Source: Tuwongella immobilis (GTDB taxonomy: Bacteria; Planctomycetota; Planctomycetia; Gemmatales; Gemmataceae). Taken from it: a stretch of DNA of 64,000 nucleotides. The stretch is from the NCBI RefSeq assembly GCF_901538355.1, contig NZ_LR593887.1:4192920-4256919 (forward strand). Reading direction: 5' to 3'. This document shows, piece after piece, positions 25,678 through 34,822 of this stretch (the stretch's first letter is position 1; each line of letters opens with the position of its first letter). Under the pieces are notes generated by a model, which saw only the letters and a program-made list of their open reading frames with translations, did not search any database and was not told the DNA's origin. A program made the translations under genes and the position numbers.

Positions 25678-27276
25678 ATGAACCCGCTTGAACGACTGCT
25701 CGAGTTCCTGGGCTTTACGAAAACCGAAGCGGACACCTCCAAACCCGCCAAGGGGAAGCCCGCGCCAGCCGATGCCAAGAGTGCGGCCGGTGGTTCCGAT
25801 GCGAGCGGGGCCAAGAAGCCATCCGGGCCAGCGGTCGCCAAGACCTTCAATCTCGACGCCAGCGATCTATTGCCGATCACCAGCGAAGAGTTGAAGTCCG
25901 GCCTGCGCAAACTGTTACGCAGTGGCGGTTTCCGCTTCGTCGGTCGCGGCATGATTCCGCACGGCGATGAGCGCACCCGACTCATCAACCGGGCGTTGCT
26001 TTCCGAAGGATTCCTGACCGCCGAACAGCTCGAAGCGATCACGCAAGTCGCGGTCGAATTCGAAGAGTTGCAAAAAGCGTTGGCCCGCATCGAAGGCCAA
26101 GTCAACAAATCCGCGAAGAAAGCCGTCGAAGCCGACAAAGAAGAAAAGGCCCGCATCAAGGCCCAGAAAAAGGCCGAAGCCCTCGCCAAGAAACAGAAGC
26201 ACGCCGCCGATGTCGCCCATCGCCGCGAAACGGACATTATCTTCCTGGGTCGGAAAGTCTCGGCAAAGCTGAACGACCGCAAAGGGAACGCGGAACTGCT
26301 TGCAGGGTATGGACTTCCGGCAATCTCGACACCGGCGGAGTTGGCCGCTGCCTTGGGGCTAAGTGTCGCCAAACTGCGCTGGTTGGCCTTCCATACCGAA
26401 GTCGCCACCCGGATGCACTATGTGCAATTCCAGATTCCGAAGAAATCCGGCGGCACCCGCTTACTCAGCGCCCCGCACCAATCGTTGGCCGCTGCTCAAG
26501 AGTGGATTTATCGCGAGATTATCCAAAAGATCCCCGTCGAAACGCCGGCTCATGGCTTTGTCACCGGGCGAAGCATCGTCACCAATGCCCAGCCGCACGT
26601 TGGCAATCCGGTCCTCATCAACATGGACCTCGAAGCGTTCTTCCCGACCATCACCTGGCAGCGGGTGCGGAGCGTGTTTCATCGAGCGGGATATTCGCCG
26701 AGCGTGGCCACGATTCTGGCACTCATCTGCACCGAATGCCCGCGCGATACCGTGGAATACGCTGGAAAGACATACTATGTCGCCACCGGGCCACGTGGTT
26801 TACCGCAAGGGGCATGCACCTCTCCGGGGCTGTCGAATCTCGTCGCCCGTCGATTGGACAAACGGCTGGGCGGCTTGTGCGGCAAACTCGGCCTGACCTA
26901 CACACGCTATGCCGATGACCTGAGCGTGTCCGGTCCCGCAGAAATCAATGAGAAAGTTGGCTACCTGATGGCTCGGATTCGGCACATTGCCGAGGCCGAA
27001 GGATTTCAGGTCAACCCGAAGAAAACGCGTGTCTTGCGCCCCAACACGGCCCAGTTGGTGACGGGGATTGTCGTGAACGCCAAGCCATCGCTGCCCAAGA
27101 AAGAATTGCGGCGATTGCGGGCGATTCTGCATCAGGCCCAGAAAAACGGGCTGGATGCCCAAAATCGGGAGCAGATCCCGCACTTCCGTGCCTGGTTGGC
27201 CGGTAAAATCTCGTTTGTGCGCATGGTCCGCCCCGAGTTGGGGGCGAAGCTGCAAGCCCAGTTCGATGCCCTGTAA
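25678..27276 (+). CDS. Retron-type reverse transcriptase
   Basis: A 532-residue reverse transcriptase. Signatures: FQIPKKSGGTRLLSAPH (about 251-267), the retron-specific NAxxH as NAQPH (303-307), motif A NMDLEAFFPTI (315-325), LPQGACTSPGLSN (375-387), catalytic YADD (411-414), and the retron VTG triplet (461-463). Together these separate it from group II intron and DGR enzymes. It is longer than the usual 300-350 residues. About 240 extra N-terminal residues comprise an Ala/Lys-rich linker, a helical segment (65-130) and a charged coiled coil (about 140-185). The ribosome-binding site AAGGGA precedes the ATG. The RNA template is expected to be copies A and B upstream. Confidence 0.94.
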   Translation: MNPLERLLEFLGFTKTEADTSKPAKGKPAPADAKSAAGGSDASGAKKPSGPAVAKTFNLDASDLLPITSEELKSGLRKLLRSGGFRFVGRGMIPHGDERTRLINRALLSEGFLTAEQLEAITQVAVEFEELQKALARIEGQVNKSAKKAVEADKEEKARIKAQKKAEALAKKQKHAADVAHRRETDIIFLGRKVSAKLNDRKGNAELLAGYGLPAISTPAELAAALGLSVAKLRWLAFHTEVATRMHYVQFQIPKKSGGTRLLSAPHQSLAAAQEWIYREIIQKIPVETPAHGFVTGRSIVTNAQPHVGNPVLINMDLEAFFPTITWQRVRSVFHRAGYSPSVATILALICTECPRDTVEYAGKTYYVATGPRGLPQGACTSPGLSNLVARRLDKRLGGLCGKLGLTYTRYADDLSVSGPAEINEKVGYLMARIRHIAEAEGFQVNPKKTRVLRPNTAQLVTGIVVNAKPSLPKKELRRLRAILHQAQKNGLDAQNREQIPHFRAWLAGKISFVRMVRPELGAKLQAQFDAL

Positions 27277-27338
27277 GCGGTTGCGACGGTCGGGGCGGAA
27301 CGGTTAGCGGCTTCCCGGAACGCACTGCGAGGAGCATT

Positions 27339-29192
27339 ATGGGATACCGCACCCTTCGAGCCGCCTTGGAAGACCTGGAACGAACCGGGCAACTTCGCCG
27401 AATCGACGTGGAAATTGACCCCAACTTGGAAATGGCCGAGATTCATCGGCGCATCTACCAAGCGGGCGGGCCGGCGCTCTGGTTCACCCGCGTGAAGGGG
27501 TGCCATTTTTCGATGGCGTCGAACATTTATGGCACCATCGAACGAACGCGATTTCTATTCCGCGACACCATCGAAGCGGTCAAGAAACTGGTCGAACTCA
27601 AAATCGATCCGGGGAATTTCGCCCGTCGTCCCTGGCGGTATCTCGGCTCACCGTTCGCAGGGTTGAACGCGCTGCCGAAATTCGTCTCCTCCGGGCCGAT
27701 TCTCGATCACGAGACGACGCTGAGCCAATTGCCGCAACTCAAATGCTGGCCGATGGATGGGGGTGCGTTCGTCACGCTGCCGCAGGTTTATTCCGAAGAC
27801 CCCGATGCGCCGGGTTGGCGGAAATCGAATCTGGGGATGTATCGGGTGCAGATTTCCGGAAACGAATTCGTTCCGGATCGTGAAATCGGCATGCACTATC
27901 AGATCCATCGCGGGATCGGCGTGCATCACACGGCTGCGCTTCGCCGCAACGAGGCGTTGCCGGTGCATGTGTGGGTGGGTGGTCCACCGGTAATGCCGTT
28001 GGCGGCGGTGATGCCGCTGCCGGAAGGGCTGCCCGAATTGGCGTTTGCGGGTGCGCTCGGAGGTCGTCGGGTGCGGATGGTGCGCTCGCGGCGGCCCGAT
28101 GGGTCGCTCGGACTGCCAATGCCCGCCGAGGCCGATTTCGTCATCACCGGCACCATTCAGCCTGGCGAAACCAAGCCCGAAGGCCCATTCGGCGATCACC
28201 TGGGCTATTATTCGCTCACCCATCCCTTCCCGCTGGTGCGAGTGGAGCGGGTCTACCACCGCAAAGACGCGATTTGGCCGTTCACGGTCGTCGGTCGTCC
28301 GCCGCAGGAAGATACCGCGTTTGGCGAGATCATTCACGAATTGACCGGGCCGGTGATTCCGACGGTGGTGCCGGGGATTCATGCCGTGCATGCGGTTGAT
28401 GCTGCCGGGGTGCATCCGTTGCTGCTGGCGATTGGCAGCGAACGCTATGTTCCGTATGCCAGCAAACGAACGCCACAGGAATTGCTGACCTGCGCCAATG
28501 CGGTCTTAGGCCAAGGGCAACTGTCGCTGGCGAAGTATCTGCTCATCATCGCCCATCAAGATGCACCGAATTTGGACATCCACGATATTCCGGCATTCTT
28601 CCGACATTTGCTAGAGCGGATCGATCCAACGCGCGACTTACACTTCCAAACCCGAACGACCATCGACACCCTCGATTACACCGGCGATGGTTTAAATCAA
28701 GGGTCCAAGGTGGTCATCGCGGCGGCGGGTGAGGCGCGGCGGACGTTGCCGACCACGGTGCCGAGCGGATTGCGATTTCCCGAAGGCTTTGGCACGCCAC
28801 ATGTTGCGCTGCCGGGAGTGCTGACCGTCACCGGGCCAACCTTCCGGGATTATCCGCGTGGGTATGCCGATGTGCAGCGATTTGCCGATACGTATTCCCC
28901 GGATGAGGCGATCAACCAATTCCCGCTGATTCTGCTGTGCGATGACAGCGAATTTTCCGCCCGCACGCTGAATAATTTCCTGTGGACAGCGTTTACCCGA
29001 TCGAATCCGGCGGCGGATATTTCGGGGATCGGATCATTCACGGAGCAGAAGCATTGGGGCTGTCGCGGGAGTATCATTATTGACGCTCGACGGAAGCCGC
29101 AGCATGCCCCGCCGCTAATCGAAGATTCCGAGGTGAACAAGCGGGTGGATGCGCTGGCGGCACCGGGTGGCCCACTGCACGGGCTGTATTGA
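27339..29192 (+). CDS. UbiD family decarboxylase
   Basis: A 617-residue enzyme of the prenylated-FMN-dependent UbiD family, which (de)carboxylates aromatic or alpha,beta-unsaturated acids, classically 4-hydroxy-3-polyprenylbenzoate in quinone synthesis. Family sequence includes ALWFTRVKG near residue 45, QLPQLKCWPMDGGAFVTLPQV (about 130-150), NLGMYRVQISG, EIGMHYQIHRGIG, and ETKPEGPFGDHLGYYS with the conserved Glu/Arg/Asp-containing core. The start has GAGGAGC at proper spacing. No UbiX prenyltransferase is in the window. The gene begins 62 bases after the reverse transcriptase stop but is most likely unrelated housekeeping. Confidence 0.9.
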   Translation: MGYRTLRAALEDLERTGQLRRIDVEIDPNLEMAEIHRRIYQAGGPALWFTRVKGCHFSMASNIYGTIERTRFLFRDTIEAVKKLVELKIDPGNFARRPWRYLGSPFAGLNALPKFVSSGPILDHETTLSQLPQLKCWPMDGGAFVTLPQVYSEDPDAPGWRKSNLGMYRVQISGNEFVPDREIGMHYQIHRGIGVHHTAALRRNEALPVHVWVGGPPVMPLAAVMPLPEGLPELAFAGALGGRRVRMVRSRRPDGSLGLPMPAEADFVITGTIQPGETKPEGPFGDHLGYYSLTHPFPLVRVERVYHRKDAIWPFTVVGRPPQEDTAFGEIIHELTGPVIPTVVPGIHAVHAVDAAGVHPLLLAIGSERYVPYASKRTPQELLTCANAVLGQGQLSLAKYLLIIAHQDAPNLDIHDIPAFFRHLLERIDPTRDLHFQTRTTIDTLDYTGDGLNQGSKVVIAAAGEARRTLPTTVPSGLRFPEGFGTPHVALPGVLTVTGPTFRDYPRGYADVQRFADTYSPDEAINQFPLILLCDDSEFSARTLNNFLWTAFTRSNPAADISGIGSFTEQKHWGCRGSIIIDARRKPQHAPPLIEDSEVNKRVDALAAPGGPLHGLY

Positions 29193-29208
29193 TGGCACCA
29201 AACGGCGA

Positions 29209-29250
29209 CATCCCCAGCCAATTCGCGGTTCGGCGATTGGGATGGGGATG
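29209..29250. terminator. Bidirectional hairpin between convergent ubiD-like and DUF1559 genes
   Basis: CATCCCCA at 29209-29216 pairs with TGGGGATG at 29243-29250, extended inward by CCAAT/ATTGG around a small bulge. It lies in the 88-base gap between two convergent stop codons, the normal place for a shared terminator. U-tracts are weak on both sides. Confidence 0.5.
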
Positions 29251-29280
29251 CCGGATCTCATCGATAACCGAACAATCGAA

Positions 29281-30312
29281 TCAATAATCCGAGACGACTT
29301 CGCCACCGGAGCGCGTGCCGAGGGCTCGCCAGGTTTGCAGCGTGATGTTGTCACGCATCGATCGCACCGAGCCATCCATCATTGCCACATTGACGAGCCC
29401 GGTGTGGAAACTCCGGGCCGTGATTGCGGCACAGGTCGGAATCGTCGCACTGGAGCCTTCTTGTCGGCTGTTGAAGTCGCCATCGTAATTCACACCGCCG
29501 ATATTCGCGACAACCTTGGTGTTGGGCGTCAGCACCGTCGTGAATCCGCTATGATGCACGCGGCCATCCGGCCATTCGGTGTGTCCCGTGTTATCTTGCA
29601 GAGTCGGTCCAATCTTCTTATCCGGGGCCGCGACGATGAGCGACGCCACATCCGCCGCCGTTGCCGGAGGAGTCGTCGAAACGGCGGAAGTCATGTTCCG
29701 ACTGTAGGGCGTGAATGTCTTCACTTCGGCAATCATGAGCGTATTGCTCATGCCGTCGGTAAATGCGGTCGGGCCGATCTTGGCATTGGGGTAGAACGAG
29801 CCGTCGCCGCCCTGCCCGTTGACGGGATTCCAAATCTGCCACGACCCCATATTGAACGCATAATTGTGCGGATAAACGAACGGCGCACCGCTCTTGAGTC
29901 GCATCGTGTCGTTGACTTCGCTGGGGCAGACGAACACCGGCACGCGGGTGGTGGGCACGCCAGTGGCCAGTTGCGAATCCCAAGCGACCTCGAGATTGAC
30001 CAACAACCCGGCGTTGCCTTGTTCGATGTAGCTCAGAATGCGGCCGTGAATCGACCACGAGCCGTTGTTGGTGCCAAATGTCGCCCCGACTGGCGCGAGC
30101 ATGCTGGGCGGGTAGACGCCTATGCCGGATTCGAAATTGTGGACGGCCAAGGCCAATTGCTTGATATTGTTTTGACATTTCATTCGAGCGGCGGCCTCGC
30201 GGACTTTTTGGACCGCAGGCAACAGTAACCCAATCAGAATCGCAATAATGGCGATCACCACCAGCAATTCAATCAACGTAAAGGCCGTCCGCCGACTCGG
30301 AAAACCGCGCAT
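29281..30312 (-). CDS. DUF1559 protein with type IV prepilin-like leader
   Basis: A 343-residue secreted pseudopilin-like protein of the large planctomycete DUF1559 family. The N-terminal leader ends before [25 protein letters not shown], the classic type IV pilin/type II secretion methylation motif, with Glu at position 5 of the mature protein. [26 protein letters not shown] follows as in DUF1559. The globular part ends with [17 protein letters not shown], the family's C-terminal H-x9-DG-like motif. The ribosome-binding site AGGA lies nine bases before the ATG. These proteins are present in many copies in planctomycetes; a surface or fibre role is presumed. Confidence 0.93.
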   Translation of the reverse strand: MRGFPSRRTAFTLIELLVVIAIIAILIGLLLPAVQKVREAAARMKCQNNIKQLALAVHNFESGIGVYPPSMLAPVGATFGTNNGSWSIHGRILSYIEQGNAGLLVNLEVAWDSQLATGVPTTRVPVFVCPSEVNDTMRLKSGAPFVYPHNYAFNMGSWQIWNPVNGQGGDGSFYPNAKIGPTAFTDGMSNTLMIAEVKTFTPYSRNMTSAVSTTPPATAADVASLIVAAPDKKIGPTLQDNTGHTEWPDGRVHHSGFTTVLTPNTKVVANIGGVNYDGDFNSRQEGSSATIPTCAAITARSFHTGLVNVAMMDGSVRSMRDNITLQTWRALGTRSGGEVVSDY

Positions 30313-30519
30313 ACATCGTTCCTATTCGTTCGGGGGGATGATCGCCACAATCTGGCATCGAGACTTGGCACGAGAATTGAAGCAAATTTGATACCAACTG
30401 ACAAATTTCGTGACAATGTCGCAGATTGGCGAGATTCCCCCGATGAATCGACACGCGTCGATGCCACCGAGGGCAATAATTCACCGCGCGCGATCAAAAG
30501 TTGCCCACAGGCTGCGAGG

Positions 30520-31374
30520 TTAATCGATCCACCACCCGCGATTCAGCCCGACGATCAAGAGCGCGGCCAAGCCGATGCGGTAGATGACAAACACGAGCAT
30601 GGTCCGCCGTTGCAGAAATCCGAGGAGAAAGGCGATGGACGCATAGCCAACGAAGCCGGCGATCACCGATGCGACCAGGAGCGCAACAAAGTTTTCCGAA
30701 CTGCCCAGCAATTCGTGCCGAGCGGAGATGAGTTGATAGATTCCGGCAGCAGAAATGGCGGGGAGTGACAGCAGAAAGGAATAGCGCGCGGCGGTGGGAC
30801 GATCGCAGCCGAGAAATAATCCGGCGGTGATGGTGGCTCCGGAGCGCGAGGTGCCCGGAATCAACGCCACAGCCTGAGCGCAGCCGATGAGCAAGGCATG
30901 CCACCAGCGGACTTGTTCCATCGAGCGCAACGTGTGCCCCTGACGCTGACGACGCTGGGACCACCATTCCGACATCGCCATCAGCAGGCCGACCGCGACG
31001 AGCATGATGGCAGTCACGGTGAGCGCTCGCAGGTGCGTCTCAATTGCACGTTTGAAGAGGACACCACCGAGCACGATCGGCAACGTACCGACGACCATCC
31101 ACAGCAGTTGCAGAGCATCGGCATCGCCGCGAATTCGCCCGGTGCGCAGCACACGCAATGCCGCCTTCGCCAACCGAGTGACATCCTGGCGGAAGTACCA
31201 GAACACCGCGACCAGGGTGCCCAACTGAATCACCGCCGTAAATGCCGCCCCCGGATCGGGCCAGCCGAGCATCGCCGGGACCACTTTCAAATGCGCGGAA
31301 CTGCTGATCGGCAGAAATTCGGTCAATCCTTGCACAATGCCTTGAACAATCGCTTCCTGCAACTGCATTCGCAT
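30520..31374 (-). CDS. uppP: Undecaprenyl-diphosphatase UppP
   Basis: A 284-residue polytopic membrane phosphatase that recycles undecaprenyl diphosphate to the monophosphate carrier used in cell-wall and glycan synthesis; it can confer bacitracin resistance. Both active-site motifs are present: GLTEFLPISSSAHL near residues 17-30 and IPGTSRSGATITAGL near 175-190. Eight hydrophobic segments fit the family. The start at 31374 lies five bases after the stop of the ABC permease gene, so the gene is the last of a four-gene minus-strand unit. A longer frame to 31467 overlaps the permease and is rejected. Confidence 0.94.
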   Translation of the reverse strand: MRMQLQEAIVQGIVQGLTEFLPISSSAHLKVVPAMLGWPDPGAAFTAVIQLGTLVAVFWYFRQDVTRLAKAALRVLRTGRIRGDADALQLLWMVVGTLPIVLGGVLFKRAIETHLRALTVTAIMLVAVGLLMAMSEWWSQRRQRQGHTLRSMEQVRWWHALLIGCAQAVALIPGTSRSGATITAGLFLGCDRPTAARYSFLLSLPAISAAGIYQLISARHELLGSSENFVALLVASVIAGFVGYASIAFLLGFLQRRTMLVFVIYRIGLAALLIVGLNRGWWID

Positions 31375-31379
31375 CCCCG

Positions 31380-32576
31380 TTATTGCCAGCCCTGTCGTTG
31401 AAACGTCCGAATGGCGATCCAGCACCAAATCAGCGCAAGAATCATGGTCGCCCAAAGGTGGAACCATTCCATGCGGGTGACTTCGGCGTTAATCGCAGCA
31501 TGAATCATCTTCGGGCCGTGGTACTCCAAAAACATGTATGGCAATAGGGGAATGTTGTTCTGCTGACAAATCAAGATCAACAACGCGACGGTGATGGTGT
31601 AAAGCATCGCCCCCATGCTTGCCCCGCGCGGTGTTTTGACCAAGCAGGCAATCGTCAGCCCTACTCCCAAGAATCCGAGTGAAATCGCCGCAAATGCCAA
31701 CCAGATAAATGGTTGCGACAGGAGACTCACGCGGTAAATCGACACCAGCAGCACCGCCAACCCGAAGCCGAGCACCGGATAGAACATCGCCTTGGCCAGG
31801 AGCATTTCCAGCGGACTGGCCGGCGAGAGCGCCTGTGCGAGCAGCACACCGCGTTCGCGTTCTTCGCATGTGAAAGCGGGCAGCAGATATACCGACGTGA
31901 AATAGAACGAAAAGACAATCATACTCATCAGGATTGCCAGTCGTGGGTCGAGCAGTTTGCTCGTCTTCGAATCGGCCCGCTCGAATTGCAGCACGGGGAC
32001 GCGGGTGGTGTTGCGGGAATCTTGCTGCACGGCGTCTTGGTAAATTTGCTCAAACGCCGCATTCACCATCCAAAGATCATCGGCAGTCGCGGGTGTGGGA
32101 TTGTCTGCATTCGCGGGGGGCAAATTCAGAAAGAACCGCCGCGACTCTCGCCAGAACCACGCCTCATACGGAGCAAGCAGTGCCGCATTCCCTTCTGGCG
32201 CAATGAGTTGCACCAAAACCTCGGGTCGATCGCCGGGTTCGGATCGCGGTCGAATGCGGATCACCCCGACACCAATGTTGCCACGATCCTCCCGCCGAAA
32301 GAGAATCTGACCCGCCAATTCGGGGGGAATGTTCGCACGCAAATGATCGATCCAGGGTGAGCGAATGGCGGAATCGATGACACAATGATGCAGCCCACCG
32401 ACCAGCCCGCCCCCCGACGACGAAGTCGAGGCCGTTCCGCCCAGCGGATTCGGATTAAAGACCGATAGTAAAATGGTGGCGACAACCAACAGCGCCGCCA
32501 GAGCAATGCCACCGCGATTGGCGACATAGCGTCCGACTTCTTTTGCAAATAATGCCTTGAGAATCCGCCAACGCAT
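31380..32576 (-). CDS. ABC-2 type transporter permease
   Basis: A 398-residue membrane subunit. It starts MRWRILKALFAKEVGRYVANRGG (the cytoplasmic entry common to ABC-2 permeases), crosses the membrane once, has a soluble extracytoplasmic domain of about 170 residues, then five or six helices beginning LAILMSMIVFSFYFTSVYLLP with the cytoplasmic phrase FTCEERERGVLLAQALSPASPLEMLLAKA. This matches the NatB/CcmB-like permease layout. It starts nine bases after the stop of its ATPase partner and is followed by uppP. Substrate unknown; the radical SAM gene upstream suggests a modified peptide as one option. Confidence 0.9.
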   Translation of the reverse strand: MRWRILKALFAKEVGRYVANRGGIALAALLVVATILLSVFNPNPLGGTASTSSSGGGLVGGLHHCVIDSAIRSPWIDHLRANIPPELAGQILFRREDRGNIGVGVIRIRPRSEPGDRPEVLVQLIAPEGNAALLAPYEAWFWRESRRFFLNLPPANADNPTPATADDLWMVNAAFEQIYQDAVQQDSRNTTRVPVLQFERADSKTSKLLDPRLAILMSMIVFSFYFTSVYLLPAFTCEERERGVLLAQALSPASPLEMLLAKAMFYPVLGFGLAVLLVSIYRVSLLSQPFIWLAFAAISLGFLGVGLTIACLVKTPRGASMGAMLYTITVALLILICQQNNIPLLPYMFLEYHGPKMIHAAINAEVTRMEWFHLWATMILALIWCWIAIRTFQRQGWQ

Positions 32577-32585
32577 GTCTGATCC

Positions 32586-33458
32586 TCATTCGTCGAAGGC
32601 TGTGCCGGTGAGTTTCAGGAAGGTCGCATGAAAATCAAATTCGCGGGTCCGAATCGTCGCCAGTTTGCCGCTGCGAATCCATTCCGCGAACTGCTGCTGA
32701 TCGGCGGCATCGTCCAGATCAAAGACCAATCGTTGATGATCGACGGTGACCAGGTCCACTTTTCGTTCGGTGTGCGCTTGCTTGAGGTGCGTTGGAGTGT
32801 CCAGTGCGATGAGTTTGCCGCGGTTGATGATGGCCACGCGATCGCAAATCGCCTCAACTTCCGGCATGTTGTGGGTGGTAAGCAGCACCGTTTTGCCCGC
32901 CGCCACCCGTTCACGCAAAATGCGATGCACCACGGCACTGGAGTGAATGTCCAGATTCGCGGTGGGCTCATCCAGGTAGAGAATCGGTGGATCGTGCAGT
33001 AACGCCCGTGCCAGCAACAACTTGCGACGCATGCCCAGCGAGTAGCCTTTGACCGGCAGATCGCCCGCTTCATCGAGTTCGACCATCGCCAGGCACGATT
33101 CGATGCGTTCGTGCGGAGCGCCGTACAAATCGGCGAAAAATCGCAAATTTCGGCGACCGGTGAATTCTTCGAAGTGATTTTCGCGGTCCGGCACATACCC
33201 GAACAGCGGCTTGATTGTGCTCCACTCGCGGACAACATCATGCCCGAGAATCTGCACCGTTCCGCTGGATGGCTTGCGTTGGCCGATCATCACGCGAATG
33301 GTGGTCGATTTTCCCGCGCCGTTGGGGCCAAGCAACCCGAATAACTCCCCGCGTGGGATCTCCAGATCGAGCGAATCGACGGCGGTGAAATCGCCGTATT
33401 TCACGGTCAAATTCTGGATGCGGATGGCCGATGACGGGGCATCGCGTTCGGGCTGCAT
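32586..33458 (-). CDS. ABC transporter ATP-binding protein
   Basis: A 290-residue ATPase that drives the downstream ABC-2 permease. Walker A GPNGAGKSTT (about residues 40-49), signature YSLGMRRKLLLARALL, Walker B PILYLDEPTANLD and the switch histidine in LLTTHNMPEV are intact. The signature reads SLGMR, a usual variant in ABC-2 exporters of the NatA/CcmA type. The C-terminal 70 residues form the small domain common in this group. The gene lies 21 bases after the radical SAM stop and nine bases before the permease start, so all are probably cotranscribed. Confidence 0.95.
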   Translation of the reverse strand: MQPERDAPSSAIRIQNLTVKYGDFTAVDSLDLEIPRGELFGLLGPNGAGKSTTIRVMIGQRKPSSGTVQILGHDVVREWSTIKPLFGYVPDRENHFEEFTGRRNLRFFADLYGAPHERIESCLAMVELDEAGDLPVKGYSLGMRRKLLLARALLHDPPILYLDEPTANLDIHSSAVVHRILRERVAAGKTVLLTTHNMPEVEAICDRVAIINRGKLIALDTPTHLKQAHTERKVDLVTVDHQRLVFDLDDAADQQQFAEWIRSGKLATIRTREFDFHATFLKLTGTAFDE

Positions 33459-33479
33459 GTTGGCACTCTCGCAGGTTGA

Positions 33480-34619
33480 TTAGCCGATGGATTCTGCCGT
33501 TCGCTTGAGCACACCCAATTGCACCAACTCGCCGGTGGCATTCGGTCGCAATCCCGTCCATGCCCCCACTTGGCCCCCGCCGCCGGGCAGATCCTTCACC
33601 AGCCCGCGAGTCAGCACATACCAACAGAAATAGCAATGATTGCTCGTGCCTTTGGGAAACGCATCTGGATTTTCTGCGACAATCGAATCGCGGATTGCCA
33701 ACAGCCCTTCCCGAAAGACTTTGCCCACATAGGGATGCGCTCGGCCCAGCGAGAGAATTTCTTCTGCGGAATGCTCGTAGATATTCCCGATGGAGAGCTG
33801 GTCCAAATCCGAGGCAAAGCCACAGCAGGGCTTCACTTCCCCCTTGGGATTGACGATAAACGCCTGCCCTGGCCCTTCGCAATAATCTTCCTCGAACCAG
33901 GTTCCATCCCACGGATCGCCCGGCAGCGACTCGGCCCGCTCCACCGTGGCGAGGTGGTTCCAGTTCAGCGTCATCGTAAAGTCATCGCTCACCAGCAGAT
34001 AGCGTCCGAGCAGATCGGACCATTCCACCACGGCGTTGAGCTCCTTGGCCAGCGAACGAATCGGCTCCAGCCCGGCGTCGGGTCGGCGACTCGCATACGA
34101 GAGTGAGAGAATCGCGTCTCGATCGAAGATTCGCCGCACCGTGCGACAGAATTGGGCCAGCTTTGCCGTGTGGATGCCGTGGAACTTATCAATGCTGAGT
34201 CCGATTTTTCCCGGAAAGCCCATCTCCGCAAGGGGTTGCAGCACAGATTCGAGCTGGGCCTGATCCGTAAACCAGACGCCGTTGGTCATGATTTTGTCGA
34301 ATCGCAAGCGTAAGGCGATGCCGCGTTGGGTGAGTGCGTGGACGAATTCCGGATACAGGAACGGTTCGCCGCCGGTGAAGCCGAGGGTGCGGATGCCGAT
34401 TTTCGCCGACTGCTCGAGGAATCGCACGGCCGTGGGAATATCGAGTCGATCCGTCCATTCGATGGGGACGCAGCAATGCGGACAAGACAAGTTGCACTGA
34501 TACGTTCCCGCGAACGACAGATAATTCGGTCGAAAGATTCGGCGGCGGTCGTTGCCCGCACGCTGCTGGACCCGCTCACTTCCCGATGCCAAATCGGTCG
34601 AACGCGCATTCGCTGACAT
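33480..34619 (-). CDS. Radical SAM/SPASM domain protein
   Basis: A 379-residue radical SAM enzyme. The iron-sulfur motif CNLSCPHC (CxxxCxxC, about residues 42-49) is followed by LGFTGGEPFLYPEF, the SAM-binding GGE motif, and IMTNGVW. The C-terminal half has extra cysteines in YCEGPGQAFIVNPKGEVKPCCGFASD and NHCYFCWYVL, as in SPASM/twitch domains holding auxiliary clusters. The start at 34619 has AGGGGG upstream; the longer frame to 34937 runs into the divergent PQQ gene region. It heads a unit with an ABC exporter and uppP. Peptide maturation is possible, but no precursor gene was recognised. Confidence 0.86.
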   Translation of the reverse strand: MSANARSTDLASGSERVQQRAGNDRRRIFRPNYLSFAGTYQCNLSCPHCCVPIEWTDRLDIPTAVRFLEQSAKIGIRTLGFTGGEPFLYPEFVHALTQRGIALRLRFDKIMTNGVWFTDQAQLESVLQPLAEMGFPGKIGLSIDKFHGIHTAKLAQFCRTVRRIFDRDAILSLSYASRRPDAGLEPIRSLAKELNAVVEWSDLLGRYLLVSDDFTMTLNWNHLATVERAESLPGDPWDGTWFEEDYCEGPGQAFIVNPKGEVKPCCGFASDLDQLSIGNIYEHSAEEILSLGRAHPYVGKVFREGLLAIRDSIVAENPDAFPKGTSNHCYFCWYVLTRGLVKDLPGGGGQVGAWTGLRPNATGELVQLGVLKRTAESIG

Positions 34620-34719
34620 ACCCGGCCCCCTGCTCGCTTGGAATGGGGAGATTCTAGCGAAAATCGTTAGCGTCGGCTGGGAGAATCGTCTTAATTCGTG
34701 TGGGAATCCGTTTGATGAG

Positions 34720-34744
34720 CAAGTCAAATCCCACAATTGACTTG
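34720..34744. promoter_or_regulatory. Inverted repeat between divergent radical SAM and PQQ/TPR genes
   Basis: CAAGTCAA (34720-34727) and TTGACTTG (34737-34744) form a perfect 8-base inverted repeat with a nine-base spacer, in the 203-base gap between two divergent genes. Each arm contains a TTGACT box on one strand, but no matching -10 element at normal spacing was found. An operator is plausible. Confidence 0.4.
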
Positions 34745-34822
34745 TGCAACATCGCCGCGATTGCCACAATCGTCGAATAAAGTGCTGGGATTCGCTTCCT
34801 TGACGCACGAGGATCGTGGACG

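Noticed and set aside
25678-27276. Group II intron maturase or DGR reverse transcriptase
   Set aside because: The retron signatures NAxxH and VTG are present, with no intron domains V/VI, no maturase or HNH domain, and no template/variable repeat pair.
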